The notes: generated from the sequence alone by a model not told the origin. DNA of 63,059 nt from Flavobacterium psychrophilum (GCA_945872245.1 CAMBZB010000013.1:1-63059), one strand, 5' to 3'; counted from the first letter of the stretch, positions 34,513-42,838 are shown. Program-made: numbers and translations.

Positions 34513-35250
34513 ATGAAAAGAAAATTACAATTAATTGGATTACTATTTGCAACTAATTTTGGCTTTGCCCAATTTACAACTGGAGAAGTAGTTCTTAATG
34601 GAACATTTACTGCTAAAATTGACACTGATGCTAGTGGAGTGACCTTAACATTAAAAGGATCCAGTACCACGTATCTAGGGATTGGCTTTGGTGGCAGTAC
34701 TATGAGCACTGCAAGGGATATGTTTATTTGGAGCGATAATTCAAATAGAGATTATTCATCTAGTGGTCAAGGTACACCAACTGCAGATTCTGCGGCAAAT
34801 CAAAGTTGGACTGTTGCCGACAATGTTGTTTCGGGCATAAGAACCGTTATTGCAACACGAGCACTAGTATCAAGTGGAGATTTCACTTTTGCAAATAATA
34901 ACACCAACATTTCAATTATATGGGCACAAGGTTCCGGAACTAGTTTAAATTACCATAGCGCACGAGGAGCTGCTTCATTATCTAGAACAACACTTGGGTT
35001 AGAAGATTTTTCTTTAAACGCAACATCTATATATCCAAATCCTGCCTCGGGAGCATTTTATATCAAAACAAAAACTAATCTATCTAAAGTAAATCTTTAC
35101 AATCAAACAGGCGCGTTGGTGAGAACAATTAATGTTACTGACGATTCTAAAGAAGTTGAACTGAGTGTAACTAATGTGCAAGCTGGAGTTTATTTTTTAG
35201 AATTACAAAATGATTCTGAAAAATCTTGGAAAAAAGTAATCGTTAATTAA
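34513..35250 (+). CDS. DOMON-domain protein with T9SS sorting domain
   Basis: A 245-residue secreted protein. Signal peptide ends FGFAQ (residue 20). Residues 22-160 resemble a DOMON domain: TYLGIGFGGSTMSTARDMFI and, near the end, SLNYHSARGAASL. In DOMON cytochromes heme is held by a Met and a His; Met64 and His148 lie at matching places, so b-heme binding is plausible. Residues 168-245 are a type A sorting domain (SIYPNPASGAFYIKTKTNLS to KKVIVN), so the protein is exported through T9SS and may be anchored at the surface. Second gene of the operon with a CXXCH lipoprotein and YceI. Confidence 0.82.
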   Translation: MKRKLQLIGLLFATNFGFAQFTTGEVVLNGTFTAKIDTDASGVTLTLKGSSTTYLGIGFGGSTMSTARDMFIWSDNSNRDYSSSGQGTPTADSAANQSWTVADNVVSGIRTVIATRALVSSGDFTFANNNTNISIIWAQGSGTSLNYHSARGAASLSRTTLGLEDFSLNATSIYPNPASGAFYIKTKTNLSKVNLYNQTGALVRTINVTDDSKEVELSVTNVQAGVYFLELQNDSEKSWKKVIVN

Positions 35251-35307
35251 TTGCATTTCAATCTGTAATTCATAGCGTTTATTTAGTAGTGAACTCTTTT
35301 TTTAACT

Positions 35308-35694
35308 ATGGGTAAAAAATTTAAAATAGTAGCGATACTATTAGTTGTCCTAATTATAGGATTATTTTCTTATAATTATGTGATGACCTCAGGCGGAAGG
35401 GATTTAGAGAAAGAAACATCTGAGTTTAGTGTATCTGCAACAGCTATTTTTGGAGATTTTTCTGCTAATGCTGAAATGGCAACAAAAAAATATTTAAATA
35501 AAGCGGTTGAGATTACAGGAAAAGTTACTAATATTACTGAAAATGTAATTACATTAGACGGAAAAGTTTCTTGTCAATTGCAAGTCTCAGAACAAATAAA
35601 CCTGGATAGTCAAGTAAAAATTAAAGGAAGAGTTACGGGTTATGACGACTTATTAGAAGAGTTAAAATTAGATCAATGTTTAATAGTAAAATAG
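35308..35694 (+). CDS. Membrane-anchored OB-fold protein (tRNA_anti-like)
   Basis: A 128-residue protein with one N-terminal hydrophobic segment (residues 6-24, KIVAILLVVLIIGLFSYNYV). The remainder is an OB-like domain: KYLNKAVEITGKVTNITENV, VSCQLQVSEQINLDSQVKIK, GRVTGYDDLLEELKLDQC. This resembles the tRNA_anti-like family found in Bacteroidota envelopes, where nucleic-acid binding is doubtful. It lies 57 bp after the DOMON gene and 8 bp before the DUF5777 gene. Confidence 0.78.
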   Translation: MGKKFKIVAILLVVLIIGLFSYNYVMTSGGRDLEKETSEFSVSATAIFGDFSANAEMATKKYLNKAVEITGKVTNITENVITLDGKVSCQLQVSEQINLDSQVKIKGRVTGYDDLLEELKLDQCLIVK

Positions 35695-35702
35695 AATTAT
35701 AA

Positions 35703-36572
35703 ATGAATTTATCTAAAATTGCGTTCTCATTGTTCTTTCTTTTTTTCTTTAGTATCACTAATGCACAAGATGATTTATTCAAAGAGTTAGATACAGATAC
35801 AATTCCTAAAAAAGAAATTGAAACAGCTGCTTTCAAAGGATTGCAAATTTGTAATATGCAATCGACAAAAATGACTTCAAAAGGCGAGTGGTATATGATT
35901 GTTTCTCACCGTTTTGGTGATTTAACCAAAGGGTTTGATAATTTTTTTGGATTGGATGATGCCAACACAGAAATTGGCGGTATTTATGGCTTAACCAATT
36001 GGTTGTCTCTGGGGGGGTCAAGACACACTTTGAATAAAATTTATGAATTAACAGCCAAATACAAATTGGCCAATCAAATAAAAGAGGGTTTTCCTGTTAC
36101 TATTGTGGGTTATAATACGATGGATATTAATAGTAAATTAGATAAATATTTACTACCTGGTTTAGAATTCAATAATCGATTGGCCTTTTCAACACAAGTA
36201 TTGGTTTCCAGAAAATTTTCTGAATCTTTTTCTTTTCAATTAAATCCCATTTATATTCACAAAAATTTATACGAATTCGGGTTGGAAGAAAAAAACGATT
36301 TTTTTATAGGTTCAGGAGCGCGATATAAAATTGCAAAACGAATGAGCATCAATCTTGAATATGCTGCTAGATTAAATAAAATTCAAGGCAATAGTTCTAC
36401 ATTTCAAAACCCGCTCACTGTTGGTTTAGATATTGAAACTGGTGGTCACGTTTTTCAATTGGTATTCTCGAACAGTCAAGCCTTAAATGATGTAGCCTTT
36501 TTGTCAAAACCCGCAGGCGATTGGTCAGGAGGTCCCATTTATTTTGGATTTAATTTGTATCGAGTTTTTTAA
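35703..36572 (+). CDS. DUF5777 family beta-barrel protein
   Basis: A 289-residue protein with signal peptide MNLSKIAFSLFFLFFFSITN (cut after AQ). The mature part is an outer-membrane barrel: FKGLQICNMQSTKMTSKGEW, SHRFGDLTKGFDNFFGLDDA, then GLTNWLSLGGSRHTLNKIYE, and a terminal aromatic (YRVF). The pattern SHRFG....GLD.AN...G..YGL is what I associate with DUF5777. It may be the outer-membrane channel of the operon, letting the cytochrome and the surface DOMON protein exchange electrons or ligands; this is inference. Confidence 0.82.
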   Translation: MNLSKIAFSLFFLFFFSITNAQDDLFKELDTDTIPKKEIETAAFKGLQICNMQSTKMTSKGEWYMIVSHRFGDLTKGFDNFFGLDDANTEIGGIYGLTNWLSLGGSRHTLNKIYELTAKYKLANQIKEGFPVTIVGYNTMDINSKLDKYLLPGLEFNNRLAFSTQVLVSRKFSESFSFQLNPIYIHKNLYEFGLEEKNDFFIGSGARYKIAKRMSINLEYAARLNKIQGNSSTFQNPLTVGLDIETGGHVFQLVFSNSQALNDVAFLSKPAGDWSGGPIYFGFNLYRVF

Positions 36573-36591
36573 ATTAATAAAATAATTAAAC

Positions 36592-36966
36592 ATGAAAAAA
36601 GTAATTGTGTTATTAATGATATTGTCTATTAGTTCTATTTTCACCTCTTGCGAGTCAGCTACATATTGTGATATTTCGCCGTATGTTGCTAAACCTACTT
36701 TTAATGCAAATATTGGCCCTATAGTTCGTTCAACTTGCGCTAGTTGTCATTCTGGAGGAAAACAATATCCTGACTTGGAGAATTATGTACAAGTGAAACT
36801 TGCTGCTGAGTTTGGAAGTTTACTTTGCAGAATAGATCAATCTAAATCTTGCGGTGCAATTATGCCTCAATCCGGACCAATGCCTGAATGTACAATTGAT
36901 ATGTTTAATCGTTGGGCCACCCCCATAACCACCGAACCACCAACGGAAGCATATTTAGAAAATTAA
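36592..36966 (+). CDS. c-type cytochrome-like lipoprotein
   Basis: A 124-residue protein. Lipobox FTSC places the lipidated Cys at residue 20. The heme-attachment motif CASCH is at 49-53, within IGPIVRSTCASCHSGGKQYP, and a candidate axial Met is Met91 (GAIMPQSGP). This makes a small monoheme cytochrome tethered to a membrane. Four further Cys (26, 79, 87, 100) could form disulfides. It lies between the DUF5777 barrel gene and yceI-like gene, with 19 and 11 bp gaps, so it is co-expressed with them. Confidence 0.85.
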   Translation: MKKVIVLLMILSISSIFTSCESATYCDISPYVAKPTFNANIGPIVRSTCASCHSGGKQYPDLENYVQVKLAAEFGSLLCRIDQSKSCGAIMPQSGPMPECTIDMFNRWATPITTEPPTEAYLEN

Positions 36967-36977
36967 CTCTTAATAAA

Positions 36978-37526
36978 ATGAAAAAGAATATTTTTATACT
37001 TGGTTGTGTTTTATTAAGCACATTCGGTTTTGCCCAAAAAATGATTACTCGTTCAGGTGAAATTAAATTTGAAGCATCAATGCCAGCTTTCGAGGAAATT
37101 GCCGCCAAGAATAATACGGTTTCTTGTATTTTTGATTTGTCCACAGGCGAAATTGCTGCCTTGGCATTGGTAAAAGCATTTCGATTTAAAGTGCCTTTAA
37201 TGGAAGAGCATTTTAATGAAAATTACATTGAAAGTGATCAATTTCCGAAAGCAACATTCAAAGGCAAAGTTGCTAATTTTGATGTTTCTAAAGTAGCATC
37301 AGGGAAAGCTACTTTTGATGTGGAAGGCGATTTAACTTTACACGGAGTTTCTAAAAAAGTGAAAACCAAAATGACTTTTGTACAATCGGGAGAAAAATTA
37401 ATTTCAACTTGTACATTTAAAGTAAAACCCATTGATTTTAATATAAAAATCCCTTCAATAGTTAAGAGTAAAATAACAGAAACCGTTGAAGTGAATTTGA
37501 AATTTGAATTAGAGAAGAAATCCTAA
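36978..37526 (+). CDS. YceI family periplasmic protein
   Basis: A 182-residue protein from ATG 36978 (MKKNIFILGCVLLSTFGFAQ, signal peptide). YceI features are GEIKFEASMPAFEEIAAKNN, the FNENYIESDQFPKATFKGKV motif and FDVEGDLTLHGVSKKVKTKM. YceI lipocalin-like proteins bind isoprenoid chains, including quinones, and often sit beside cytochromes. In this operon it could bring a quinol to the cytochrome. Last gene of the operon; a decayed piece of the radical SAM gene begins 34 bp later. Confidence 0.9.
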   Translation: MKKNIFILGCVLLSTFGFAQKMITRSGEIKFEASMPAFEEIAAKNNTVSCIFDLSTGEIAALALVKAFRFKVPLMEEHFNENYIESDQFPKATFKGKVANFDVSKVASGKATFDVEGDLTLHGVSKKVKTKMTFVQSGEKLISTCTFKVKPIDFNIKIPSIVKSKITETVEVNLKFELEKKS

Positions 37527-37560
37527 TCTCAATTTATTCCAATCTTTCAAACCTTGAATT

Positions 37561-37758
37561 CTGTTTACTATTCAAACTGCGAAAAATTAAGGATAATGGC
37601 AGATGCAAATTCTTGAAAAGATTTTGGTTTCTAAATCTAGAATCCATTCATTTCAAGAAATTAAAGCTGATTTCGAAACCAATTTTCGGGATTTCGAATT
37701 GTTTTGGTATTCAAAACCTGTGAATACTTTGAGAGATTTTGGCTTGCTTGTGTTGTAA
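37561..37758 (+). pseudogene. Decayed second copy of the radical SAM gene 3' end
   Basis: Sixty-six codons match the end of the 31691-33910 gene in one frame: LFTIQTAKN, stop, G, stop, W, then MQILEKILVSKSRIHSFQEI, KADFETNFRDFELFWYSKPV and NTLRDFGLLVL before TAA. Two codons of the intact gene (CAA, GAA) are TAA here. A block of 27 bases is identical (33841-33867 and 37689-37715). The rest is diverged. The fragment flanks the redox operon on the side opposite the intact gene. Confidence 0.9.
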
Positions 37759-37776
37759 AAAAACGATAATTTCATT

Positions 37777-38148
37777 CCAGTTTTTTAGATAATGAAGCAA
37801 AATGGACGTCGTGCTAGTTTGTCCATATTCTATTTCTTGAAGTGCCTTCCTGGCAAATATTGCGTGAGGAGTATTGTATGAAGGGATTATAATCTAATGC
37901 CATTCGCGAGTCTTTTTTGACAATTCTGTTCCTTTTTATTTAATGAATTGAAAAACTACAAATTGAAGGAGGCTATCAATTTTAGCTTCCTCTTTTTTTT
38001 GCTTTTTTCCGGTTCCAAAACCCCAAGCATTTACCAATAGATAGGCTTTGGGGTCAAAAGCGCCGTTAGTGATTTCCATACTTTTTAGGCTTTGTACTGA
38101 TTTGGAAAGTAGTATGGGATTTTTTGAAAGTTTTAGCCTAGGATAAAA
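37777..38148 (-). pseudogene. Probable decayed gene, family unknown
   Basis: On the minus strand one frame reads FYPRLKLSKNPILLSKSVQS, LKSMEITNGAFDPKAYLLVN and AWGFGTGKKQKKEEAKIDSL, ends at TAA (37938-37936), and goes on in the same frame, after a second stop, as IIIPSYNTPHAIFARKALQE and IEYGQTSTTSILLHYLKN. The composition looks like real protein, but I recognise no family. The MEITNGAF piece alone (38079-37936, 47 residues) could be an intact small gene. Together with the neighbouring remnants it makes 37.56-38.25 kb a gene graveyard. A T-rich hairpin at about 37967-37998 might terminate transcription on the plus strand. Confidence 0.4.
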
Positions 38149-38254
38149 CTAATTTATTGATAGGATTTGGTTTGAATTATTATTTTTTAAATTATATTCG
38201 CAAACGCGATATTTATGCTATTTTTATCAATTACTTAAGCAAGATGATTTAAAA

Positions 38255-40363
38255 ATGAAAATGCTATTTAAAAGTACCTATCCCAAGATTTTATTTTTGA
38301 CCTTATCGTCTAGTGTTTTTTTTGTGGGACTTTATTTTGGACTTTATACCTATACTAATAGGGTTCAAAAACAGGTTTATAACGACTCAACTCAGCAATT
38401 CGAAAGAGAATTAAATAATTTATTGCTTTTAGATTCCAAACCTATTAACGTTGCCATAATTAACGATTCGAATTGGGATGAATTTGTATGGTTCATGAAA
38501 ACAAGAGATGCAAATTGGTATAATGGAACGATAGGTAACGAGCTAGATATTTATGATGCCGATTATATGGGGACTTATGATTTAAAAGGAGATTTCATAA
38601 TCCGCGTAGCTTCTCCCCAAATAAAATCAATTGATTTCATTCCGAAAAAGGCAATGATGCAACTCAATAAATCTAGGTTGAGTCGGTTTTATATGAAAAT
38701 TCCAGAGGGTGTTATTGAAGTTTTTGGTGCCTCAATTCATCCGTCAAATGATCCATTTAAAAAGAATACGAAGTCTTCAGGTTATTTTTTTGTGGCGAGA
38801 CTTTTGGATAAAAATTTCTTCCAAAAAATAGAAAAATTAACTAATTCAGAGGTCAAATTTATTGAAAATGTTAAAAAAGAGGATTATGAGCAACATCATA
38901 TTTATAGCCAAATAGTACTTAAAGACTATGAAGGTAAAGTAGTAAATAAATTATTTTTCAAAAGAAATTTTGAGGTTTATTTCGAAAACATGTTAAATAT
39001 TTTGTATCTAATTTTTATCGCTTTTTTCATCAACTTGGTTATTAATTTTATATATGTTAGAAAATGGATATATAATCCACTGGATTTAATCACAAGAATT
39101 CTGCAGACTGGAAATAGGAAAGCAATACAAAAATTGAAATTGACCACGGGTGAATTCCGATCCATAGGTAACCTTTTCGAAGAAAATAACAAACAGAAAA
39201 AAGAATTGATAAATGCGAAGTTAAAAGCCGAAGAAAGCGATAAGCTTAAATCTTCTTTTTTGGCTAATTTGTCGCACGAGATTAGGACTCCAATGAATGC
39301 CATTAATGGTTTTGCGGATTTACTGATTCATACCAAATTAGACAAAAATGAAAAGTTAGAGTATTTAAAAATTATTCAAAAGAGTGGAGCTAATTTGGTT
39401 TCGATTATTGACGATCTTATTGAAATGTCCAAAATTGAATCAAATCAAGTCATCCCTAATGTTACTACCCTTAATTTAGAGTCATTTATCGATGAATTGT
39501 ATGACACTATAAAAGTTACTATTTCTAAATCTAAAAAAATAGATTTCGAGATAATAAAAAGTATTCATCCTGCAGCGCAGGATATTATAGTGGATGGAAC
39601 TAAATTAAGTCAAGTTTTGGTAAATTTAGTGACAAATGCTATTAAATTTACTGAAAAAGGACATGTTGCTTTCGGATATGAAATTGATAAAAAAAATAAA
39701 AAAATTATATTCAGAGTAGAGGATACTGGACTTGGAATAGATGAAAAAAAGCACAAATATATCTTTGATCGTTTCAAAAGAGTTGACAGTGATATTTCTA
39801 TACAAGCCGGTGGTTTAGGTTTAGGACTGGCTATTTCTAAGGCCTATGTCGAAATGATGGGAGGTGCAATCACTTTAAAATCTACAGTTAATAAAGGGTC
39901 TGTTTTTTCATTCTCTATTCCGTTACGATATGATAAAGAACCAAAGAGTATTGAGAAATCCTTAAACAGTGCTGAAGTTTCTAAAGGAACTGGAGTAGGA
40001 ACCATCTTAGTTGCCGAAGATGACAATCTTAATTTCTTGTTGTTTCAAAAAATAATTCAAGCTAGAAATCATGAGGTTATTAGAGCGGTAAATGGGCAAG
40101 AGGCTGTTGCTATTTGCAACAACAATCCTAATATTGATTTGGTGCTTATGGATATTAAAATGCCCGTGATGAACGGTTTTGAGGCATTGGAAGAAATTAA
40201 GGCAATCCGGCCTAAATTAATTGTAATCGCCCAAACGGCTTATTCTTCAAGTGAAGAAAAAGAAAAGATTTTTAAAGCGGGTTTTTATGGTTATATAACC
40301 AAACCAATTAATAGAGAAAAATTATTTGAAATTATTGATGAGGTTTTTCGAAATAAAAAATAA
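38255..40363 (+). CDS. Hybrid histidine kinase with CHASE4-like sensor and receiver
   Basis: A 702-residue membrane kinase. The first helix (about 10-32) and a second (about 248-268) enclose a periplasmic sensor resembling CHASE4 (NDSNWDEFVWFMKTRDANWY, then LDIYDADYMGTYDLKGDFII). A HAMP-like linker and coiled coil lead to the HisKA domain with FLANLSHEIRTPMNAINGFA (His about 340). HATPase motifs are LVNLVTNAIKFTEKG, EDTGLGI and GGLGLGLAISKAYVEMMGG. The receiver has acidic EDD and phospho-Asp in VLMDIKMPVMNGF (about 632), and Lys in GYITKPINREKL. It has no cognate regulator next to it; phosphorelay through an Hpt protein is likely. Confidence 0.92.
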   Translation: MKMLFKSTYPKILFLTLSSSVFFVGLYFGLYTYTNRVQKQVYNDSTQQFERELNNLLLLDSKPINVAIINDSNWDEFVWFMKTRDANWYNGTIGNELDIYDADYMGTYDLKGDFIIRVASPQIKSIDFIPKKAMMQLNKSRLSRFYMKIPEGVIEVFGASIHPSNDPFKKNTKSSGYFFVARLLDKNFFQKIEKLTNSEVKFIENVKKEDYEQHHIYSQIVLKDYEGKVVNKLFFKRNFEVYFENMLNILYLIFIAFFINLVINFIYVRKWIYNPLDLITRILQTGNRKAIQKLKLTTGEFRSIGNLFEENNKQKKELINAKLKAEESDKLKSSFLANLSHEIRTPMNAINGFADLLIHTKLDKNEKLEYLKIIQKSGANLVSIIDDLIEMSKIESNQVIPNVTTLNLESFIDELYDTIKVTISKSKKIDFEIIKSIHPAAQDIIVDGTKLSQVLVNLVTNAIKFTEKGHVAFGYEIDKKNKKIIFRVEDTGLGIDEKKHKYIFDRFKRVDSDISIQAGGLGLGLAISKAYVEMMGGAITLKSTVNKGSVFSFSIPLRYDKEPKSIEKSLNSAEVSKGTGVGTILVAEDDNLNFLLFQKIIQARNHEVIRAVNGQEAVAICNNNPNIDLVLMDIKMPVMNGFEALEEIKAIRPKLIVIAQTAYSSSEEKEKIFKAGFYGYITKPINREKLFEIIDEVFRNKK

Positions 40364-40380
40364 TTGGCAAAAAGAGGCTA

Positions 40381-40417
40381 AACGAAGAAAGGATGGTTTT
40401 AGCATCCTTTCTTCGTT
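40381..40417. terminator. 15-bp perfect hairpin after the hybrid kinase
   Basis: AACGAAGAAAGGATG (40381-40395) and CATCCTTTCTTCGTT (40403-40417) pair fully across a 7-nt loop. It lies 18 bp after the kinase stop. The run that follows on the plus strand is A, not T, so it is an imperfect terminator for the kinase gene. Confidence 0.55.
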
Positions 40418-40441
40418 AAAAAACATAAAATTATATATTCT

Positions 40442-40681
40442 TCGGCAATCCTTGAAAAAGTTTTGGATTGGGCGAATGATACTGAATTTGGTTTGGCGTC
40501 TTACGTGTTTACGAACCAAATTAAAAATGCAAATTTCTATGCAGAAAATTTAGAATTTGGAATGATGGGTATTAATGAATGGACTGCCCACAGAACGGAA
40601 TTGCCATTCGTTGGAATAAAAAGTAGTGGGATTGGATACTAATCCGGTGCCGAAGGATTAATAGAATACATAGAATTAATT
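40442..40681 (+). pseudogene. Aldehyde dehydrogenase C-terminal remnant
   Basis: An open frame without a start reads SAILEKVLDWANDTEFGLAS, YVFTNQIKNANFYAENLEFG, MMGINEWTAHRTELPFVGIK and SSGIGY, then TAA (40640-40642), and continues SGAEGLIEYIELI. This is the end of an NAD(P)-dependent aldehyde dehydrogenase, succinate-semialdehyde type, with a nonsense mutation and the first 80 percent missing. It is not a piece of the intact gene at 41486, whose C-terminus differs (SDSRIPFGGIKKSGYGRELS). Confidence 0.88.
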
Positions 40682-40694
40682 AGTTGCGTAAACC

Positions 40695-40725
40695 ATTCTG
40701 ATAGGTTTTAAAAACCTGTGAGGTA
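40695..40725. repeat. CAGGTTTTTAAAACCT-type palindrome
   Basis: AGGTTTT (40703-40709) faces AAAACCT (40711-40717), with partly matching flanks (attctgat / gtgaggta). It shares the TTTTAAA-ACCTGT core with the palindrome at 16306-16334. Confidence 0.5.
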
Positions 40726-40746
40726 TAATAGATTAAACTTAAAATC

Positions 40747-41397
40747 ATGAAAAAAGAAATTTTAGGCAAATACATTTTACAAACGCCTTCTCCGGAATAT
40801 GCTCAACAGCAAGCGGAATTGCAGAAAATTGTTTTTCCAACTTTGTCTGACAAGGAATTGATTACTAGGGAAAAATATTTGAAACATTTAGTTGTTTTTC
40901 CTGAAGGTCAATTTATTGTTTTGGATGGCGATATCGTGATTGCTTCTTGTACCACTTTGCGTAAAAATTACCACAAAGGGCATCATACGTTTTTGGAAAT
41001 TTCAGACGATTTGTGGTTGGGCACACACGACCCTAAAGCCGATTGGATTTATGGGCTAGACGTGTCTGTTCATCCCGATTATCAGAGAAAAGGGATTGGA
41101 CGGGAAATTTATAATGCACGACAAGAAGTTGCTAGGCAATTCGGCTGCAAAGGGCAAATGACTGCGGGAATGCCTAATGGCTATGACAAAGTAAAAGACA
41201 AAATGACTATAGCCGAATATTGTGATAAATTGATAAAAGGCGAAATAGTTGATCCAACGGTTACGGCTCAAACCAAATATGGCTTTATTCTGGCGGAACC
41301 CTTATTCGATTATTTAGACGATCCTCGAAGTGGCAATTGTTCGGTGTTGATGTATTGGCCTTTGGATCCAAACACCAAATGGAGCGAGCATCATTAG
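40747..41397 (+). CDS. GNAT family N-acetyltransferase
   Basis: A 216-residue cytosolic protein. The acetyl-CoA site is seen in YGLDVSVHPDYQRKGIGREI (the Q/RxxGxG/A motif as QRKGIG), after the strand ending DWIYGLDVSV. N-terminal residues KYILQTPSPEYAQQQAELQK and a C-terminal KYGFILAEPLFDYLDDPRSG, then YWPLDPNTKW are specific to a Bacteroidota subgroup whose substrate I cannot name. It is followed after 88 bp by an aldehyde dehydrogenase gene and may share its transcript. Confidence 0.88.
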   Translation: MKKEILGKYILQTPSPEYAQQQAELQKIVFPTLSDKELITREKYLKHLVVFPEGQFIVLDGDIVIASCTTLRKNYHKGHHTFLEISDDLWLGTHDPKADWIYGLDVSVHPDYQRKGIGREIYNARQEVARQFGCKGQMTAGMPNGYDKVKDKMTIAEYCDKLIKGEIVDPTVTAQTKYGFILAEPLFDYLDDPRSGNCSVLMYWPLDPNTKWSEHH

Positions 41398-41485
41398 TGA
41401 ATTGTTGGTATTCGGTTTGCCTTGACCAAAGTCGGAAATTGGGAACCGTTTTAAAATAAACTCATAAACAGTCTAAGTTTTTTAA

Positions 41486-42838
41486 ATGATATTTCAATCC
41501 ATCAATCCCTTTTCCAAAGCGCTTATCGCTGAGCATGAGGTGTTGACTGATGCCCAATTGAAACGGAAATTAGAATTAGCGGAAAGTGCTTTCATGAATT
41601 GGCGTCATACCTCTTTCCAGGAAAGGGGGGATAAAATGAAAAAACTGGCGGATATTCTGAGAGAAAAGAAAGGGGAATTGGGTTTACTCATTACCAATGA
41701 AATGGGTAAAATTCTATCCGAAGGAATAGCAGAAGTGGAAAAATGTGCTGCAAATTGTGACTTTTATGCTGAAAATGCAGAAAAAATGTTGCGGGATGAG
41801 CATTATGAAACTCCTTTCATAAGCATGTCCGTTTATGATCCAATGGGAGCTGTTTTTGCAATTATGCCATGGAATTATCCTTTTTGGCAGGTATTTCGGT
41901 ATGCCGCTCCAGCCATTATGGGAGGGAATGTTTCAGTATTGAAGCACGCGCCAAATACCATTGGCTGTGCCAAGGCTATTGAAAATGCTTTTTTGGAAGC
42001 TGGTTTTCCAGAAGGTATTTTCCAACAAATAACTATAACTATTTCGCAAGTCGAAAGTGTGATTGCTTCTGATATTGTCTGTGGAGTTACCTTGACGGGA
42101 AGTGAAATGGCGGGTACTTCAGTGGCTTCACTCGCTGGTAAGCACATTAAGAAATCAGTAATGGAATTGGGTGGTTCGGATGCTTTTATCATTTTGAACT
42201 ATGCCAATCTTGAAAAAGCGGCTACGGTTGCCACGCAATCCAGAATGCTTAATGCGGGTCAGGCTTGTATTTGTGCCAAACGTTTTATCGTTACTGAGAA
42301 AGTAGCCGATGAATTTGCGGCACTTTTCGCCCAAAAGATTAAAGCACTACAACAAGGAAATCCATTGCAAACCGGAATAAATATGGGACCTTTGGCTCGA
42401 TTGGATTTAGCCGAAAACCTGAGTCGGCAATTAGAAAAATCCCTACAACAAGGCGCTAAATTAGTGGTAGGAGGGGAGCAGGATGGAACTAATTTCCAAC
42501 CCACATTGATTGATTTTGTGGATTCTAATAATATAGCTTTTCAAGAAGAAACCTTTGGTCCTTTGGCAACCATTATCAGAGCCAAGGATGAAAATGATGC
42601 CGTCGCCATTGCCAATAATCATCGTTATGGATTGGCGTCTTCAATTTGGACCCAGGACAGAGATAACGCTTATCGATTGGCCAGGAAATTAGAAGCTGGA
42701 AATGTTTTTGTCAATTCCTTGGTACGGTCTGATTCTAGAATTCCTTTTGGAGGCATAAAAAAATCGGGTTATGGAAGGGAATTGTCCGAGATTGGAATCA
42801 AGGAATTTATGAATATGAAATCAATCATTATAGAATAA
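41486..42838 (+). CDS. NAD(P)-dependent succinate-semialdehyde dehydrogenase-like aldehyde dehydrogenase
   Basis: A 450-residue enzyme oxidising an aldehyde (probably succinate semialdehyde) to the acid. Signatures: PWNYPFWQVFRYAAPAIMGG, the nucleotide site VTLTGSEMAGTSVA, the general-base Glu in KKSVMELGGSDAFII, the catalytic Cys in NAGQACICAKRF (about residue 260), QEETFGPLATIIR and the C-terminal SRIPFGGIKKSGYGRELS. The 450-residue length fits short SSADH/GabD-like enzymes. The neighbouring decayed aldehyde dehydrogenase piece is from a different paralogue. Confidence 0.93.
   Translation: MIFQSINPFSKALIAEHEVLTDAQLKRKLELAESAFMNWRHTSFQERGDKMKKLADILREKKGELGLLITNEMGKILSEGIAEVEKCAANCDFYAENAEKMLRDEHYETPFISMSVYDPMGAVFAIMPWNYPFWQVFRYAAPAIMGGNVSVLKHAPNTIGCAKAIENAFLEAGFPEGIFQQITITISQVESVIASDIVCGVTLTGSEMAGTSVASLAGKHIKKSVMELGGSDAFIILNYANLEKAATVATQSRMLNAGQACICAKRFIVTEKVADEFAALFAQKIKALQQGNPLQTGINMGPLARLDLAENLSRQLEKSLQQGAKLVVGGEQDGTNFQPTLIDFVDSNNIAFQEETFGPLATIIRAKDENDAVAIANNHRYGLASSIWTQDRDNAYRLARKLEAGNVFVNSLVRSDSRIPFGGIKKSGYGRELSEIGIKEFMNMKSIIIE

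Noticed and set aside
33911..37560. Classical integrase-driven genomic island
   Set aside because: No integrase, recombinase or tRNA is linked to the islet, and the flanking copies are diverged rather than exact direct repeats; only the displaced 3' end supports insertion.
40326..40553. A 75-codon frame after the hybrid kinase
   Set aside because: It is a shifted frame across the kinase end, the hairpin and the aldehyde dehydrogenase remnant.
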